Assembly (NCBI GenBank): GCA_028023455.1
Contig: JAQFVV010000234.1
Coordinates: forward strand, 62,001 to 126,000
DNA length: 64,000 nucleotides
Source: Epiperipatus broadwayi
Taxonomy: Eukaryota; Onychophora; Udeonychophora; Euonychophora; Peripatidae
Direction: 5' to 3'
Program-made: the position numbers and the translations under genes
Part shown: positions 61,637-64,000 of the stretch, one piece after another
How positions within the stretch are numbered: position 1 is the first letter of the stretch
Layout: every line of letters begins with the position of its first letter
Notes under the pieces: generated by a model
Seen by the model: only the letters and a program-made list of their open reading frames with translations
What the model was told of the DNA's origin: nothing
Database searches by the model: none

Positions 61637-63639
61637 TATAACGATCGGAAATGAAAGTGGAGATCAAATCTAACTGCAAACTGCACTACACGGGCACCAT
61701 CTAGGCATTTAAACCTAGAAAAAATTATAGAGTAGGCAGATACATGCTGTTAAGATTCCACTTTATTTAAATATTTAGATCGTTAGACCAAGTCACTAGC
61801 TCAGTGGAACAGCAGAGATTATAAAACATAACTTTATATCTTAAATATAAAAAATAAAAGCCACTGCCAGAAATTAACACATAAAAATATTTATTTACGC
61901 ACATATAAAATCATTCTAATTTGAGAAATAAGTTTAACATTTTAGATGTTTATATTAATCTTTAATTTTACATTTAAGTAGATTTCAATAAGTTTAATAT
62001 TTTATTTAGATGGTCGAGTATGAATAGACTACATAGATCTGCATTTGAAAAGAAAATATTCTATCCCTTATTTAACCTTAGGCCAAAAAGTTCACAGTCA
62101 AACTGGCGTCAATCCATCTGATACATTTATGTATTCAATGTAGCATGAAAATATGACAACACAAAATACTATACTGTCAGGAATGTACGTCTGAACAGTA
62201 AGTAGAGTTAGAGAAGACATTGTCTCTCCACCAACAGGAATGCTGCATCTGTTGGCGAGTAGAACAATAAACATAAAACTCCATAGGAATGGATTGCGGT
62301 CCTTTGCCATCTTACAAACCCATCCATAGGCAAACAGAAAGTGTGTGGCATATATATGCAATCCTGCCTGTAGCGGATCTCATACTACATCTACTAATTA
62401 CACAAATATATCCAATCCATTGAGCCAATTCAACTACAAAACAAATAACCTAAGATTACCCTCCCTTAAACTATATATAACTTTACAAATCTATACAGCC
62501 ATTCACGCCTGACTTAAATTTAACATTTATTATGTTCGCACAGATGAATTTTATAAAATTTGTTTTAAAATGTTGAGTATAGATCGGCTGCACAGATTCC
62601 ACGGTTAAAAAAACATTCCAAAATAAACATAAACAATCAAAATACAAAGTCATCGATAATGTCAATTGCATAGGGAATACAAAAAACACAATGGTGTTCA
62701 TCATAAGACACTGCAGTGACATGACGACTTATATATTCCAATCGACTATGAAACAGCAACATAATTAACCACTAACGAATCTATGCAACGTCTATACCCA
62801 ACTTTCAATTTCATGCATTTAAATAATTTATACGATAAGTATTAATACAAATAAAACAAATAATAAAATGGAAATGATGTTTATCAACGCAAAACATATA
62901 AATTTAAACATTTTCAATAGATTTTAAACTTAAAAGTCAGATAGAAGTTCATAAGCTTGAACAAAAGTTCTTAATTATTTTTAAATTTTAGAGTTCATGT
63001 CGATAGCTTACAGTAGAAGAAATCACTGCTCTTGATGTAAATTTCCACAGAGTCTTTATTTGAAAACCTGGTCAGATGTTCCGGAGGTAGCATTAGCTGG
63101 TTCATTTTGGTATCACAGTCAGTTCATTTTTTAAAATAGAGAGTGTGATATGTGCGTCCTATCACCGACCCTCAAAAACAAACCGGAAAAACTTAACTGG
63201 AACTCAATATTTTTCTTTTTATGGTCCTCCTATAGATTCCATGAACAAAAACATCACTGTTCCATTTTTTTTCATTCGGGTCTGGGCTGAGGCTTTGTGC
63301 TTCCATTGGTCAAGCTAATTTCTCTTTATTCTCTTACCTAACTTTTCATCTGACCTTTTAATTACACCGCTTTTGGATAATTAATAAACAATCATTTCCA
63401 TTTACAAAAATATTTTATCTTTAAGTCTTGTACTTTTTTTTATAAAAAAGTACGTTCAAATACTTATTTATTTGTTTTTTTTTTTAAAAATAAGAGTTTT
63501 GAATCTGTGCGAATATATACGTTTAACAAACATTTTAATTTTAGCGTTTAGTTTTTTTTTTTTAATAGATTTTATTTTTATTTGCGACTTTAAGATTTTA
63601 TTTTAAATTAATGTAACGACATATTTATATATCGTTACA
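61637..63639 (-). repeat. LTR, right copy (5' LTR in element sense)
   Basis: Starts TATAACGATCGG and ends ATATCGTTACA on the + strand. It has ~21 bp (near 61811-61831) missing from the left copy. Confidence 0.85.
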
Positions 63640-64000
63640 ATATATATATATTATTCGTCTTGTTCATGGATTTTTGCATTAAAATAAATGTTTTCATTTA
63701 CAATATATATATATGTACACAGTAATGGTATTATATGTAGATGTAGGTATGAGATGAATATAGAGTTGATTTAAAAACACCTTTCTCGTACATAGTTCAA
63801 AATGAGAGACCTATGTAAGAAATTTTATAATTTGTATGACTATTAGTATTTATGGAATTTCTAATTTAAGACTACATAATTATGCTTGATGACAATAAAG
63901 TCATATCCATATGTATAAAGATCCACTTTCTTTATTCACACTATCACAATGTGAATTTATTGGTTATTAAATATTGCTAGCTCTTGTGACTAAGTCTACC
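63640..64000. other. Window end, nothing assigned
   Basis: TA-rich border of the LTR element followed by anonymous AT-rich sequence. Confidence 0.5.

Larger units (their letters stand above)
59105..63639 (-). mobile_element. Young LTR element with long LTRs and tiny interior
   Basis: Two closely similar ~2-kb direct repeats (59105-61088 and 61637-63639) flank 548 bp. On the minus strand they begin TGTAACRAT and end ATCGTTATA. A tRNA-primer-like site sits next to the right copy, so the element reads right to left. The interior has poly-A/T runs and no gag or pol. The LTRs differ by scattered substitutions and one ~21-bp indel, so insertion was recent. (TA)n borders both outer edges. It resembles a non-autonomous LARD-type element or an internally deleted one. 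The open frames in both LTR copies are mirrored because the LTRs are copies, not because they are genes. Confidence 0.8.

Noticed and set aside
61428-61679. 83-codon minus frame across the LTR border
   Set aside because: Crosses the LTR end and primer site; no domain.

Overview
The window is eukaryotic, very AT-rich and almost entirely intronic or transposon-derived. The evidence is GT-AG exons with matched phases, long (TA)n and (CTAT)n microsatellites, and LINE, Penelope-like and LTR retroelements together with foldback elements. It fits an invertebrate animal with a large repeat-rich genome. Phylum is not resolved: an arthropod, mollusc or cnidarian would all be possible.

One host gene can be supported. 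It runs on the + strand and is present only as a middle part. Seven short internal exons (4702-4768, 11238-11361, 18441-18583, 18684-18735, 27459-27570, 49691-49760, 54979-55096) have GT-AG borders and reading phases that chain without a break. Together they encode the end of a thrombospondin type 1 repeat (TSP1), an ADAMTS-type cysteine-rich domain, a complete six-cysteine TSP1, and the start of a second cysteine-rich domain. The protein would be a secreted or extracellular-matrix member of the ADAMTS/ADAMTS-like superfamily in which the TSP1 plus cysteine-rich module is repeated in tandem. No spacer domain is seen between the modules. The 5' part (protease domain, if any) lies left of the window and the rest of the second module is not found to the right.

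Layout: 1-4.6 kb has unassigned sequence, a Penelope-like element (PLE) fragment on the minus strand, and a PLE-tail palindrome. 4.7-27.6 kb holds exons 1-5 with introns carrying foldback elements, a ribozyme-bearing foldback dimer, a 5'-truncated RTE-type LINE on the minus strand and several microsatellites. 28.7-42.9 kb is a complete but decayed Gypsy-type LTR retrotransposon in the 22-kb intron. Its left LTR is split by a cluster of ~0.4-kb ribozyme repeats and a near full-length but broken RTE-type LINE. 42.9-44.2 kb holds three more tandem ribozyme repeats. 44-59 kb holds exons 6-7, a PLE 3' end and foldbacks. 59.1-63.6 kb is a young LTR element with two ~2-kb LTRs and only ~0.55 kb between them.

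The most striking item is the ~0.4-kb tandem repeat family (12.1-12.5, 30.8-32.9 and 42.9-44.2 kb). Each unit carries a hammerhead-ribozyme-like core, and the arrays sit between (TA)n tracts. This resembles metazoan retrozymes (non-autonomous ribozyme-bearing retroelements). Many mobile units here lie directly against (TA)n, so TA microsatellites may be preferred landing sites.
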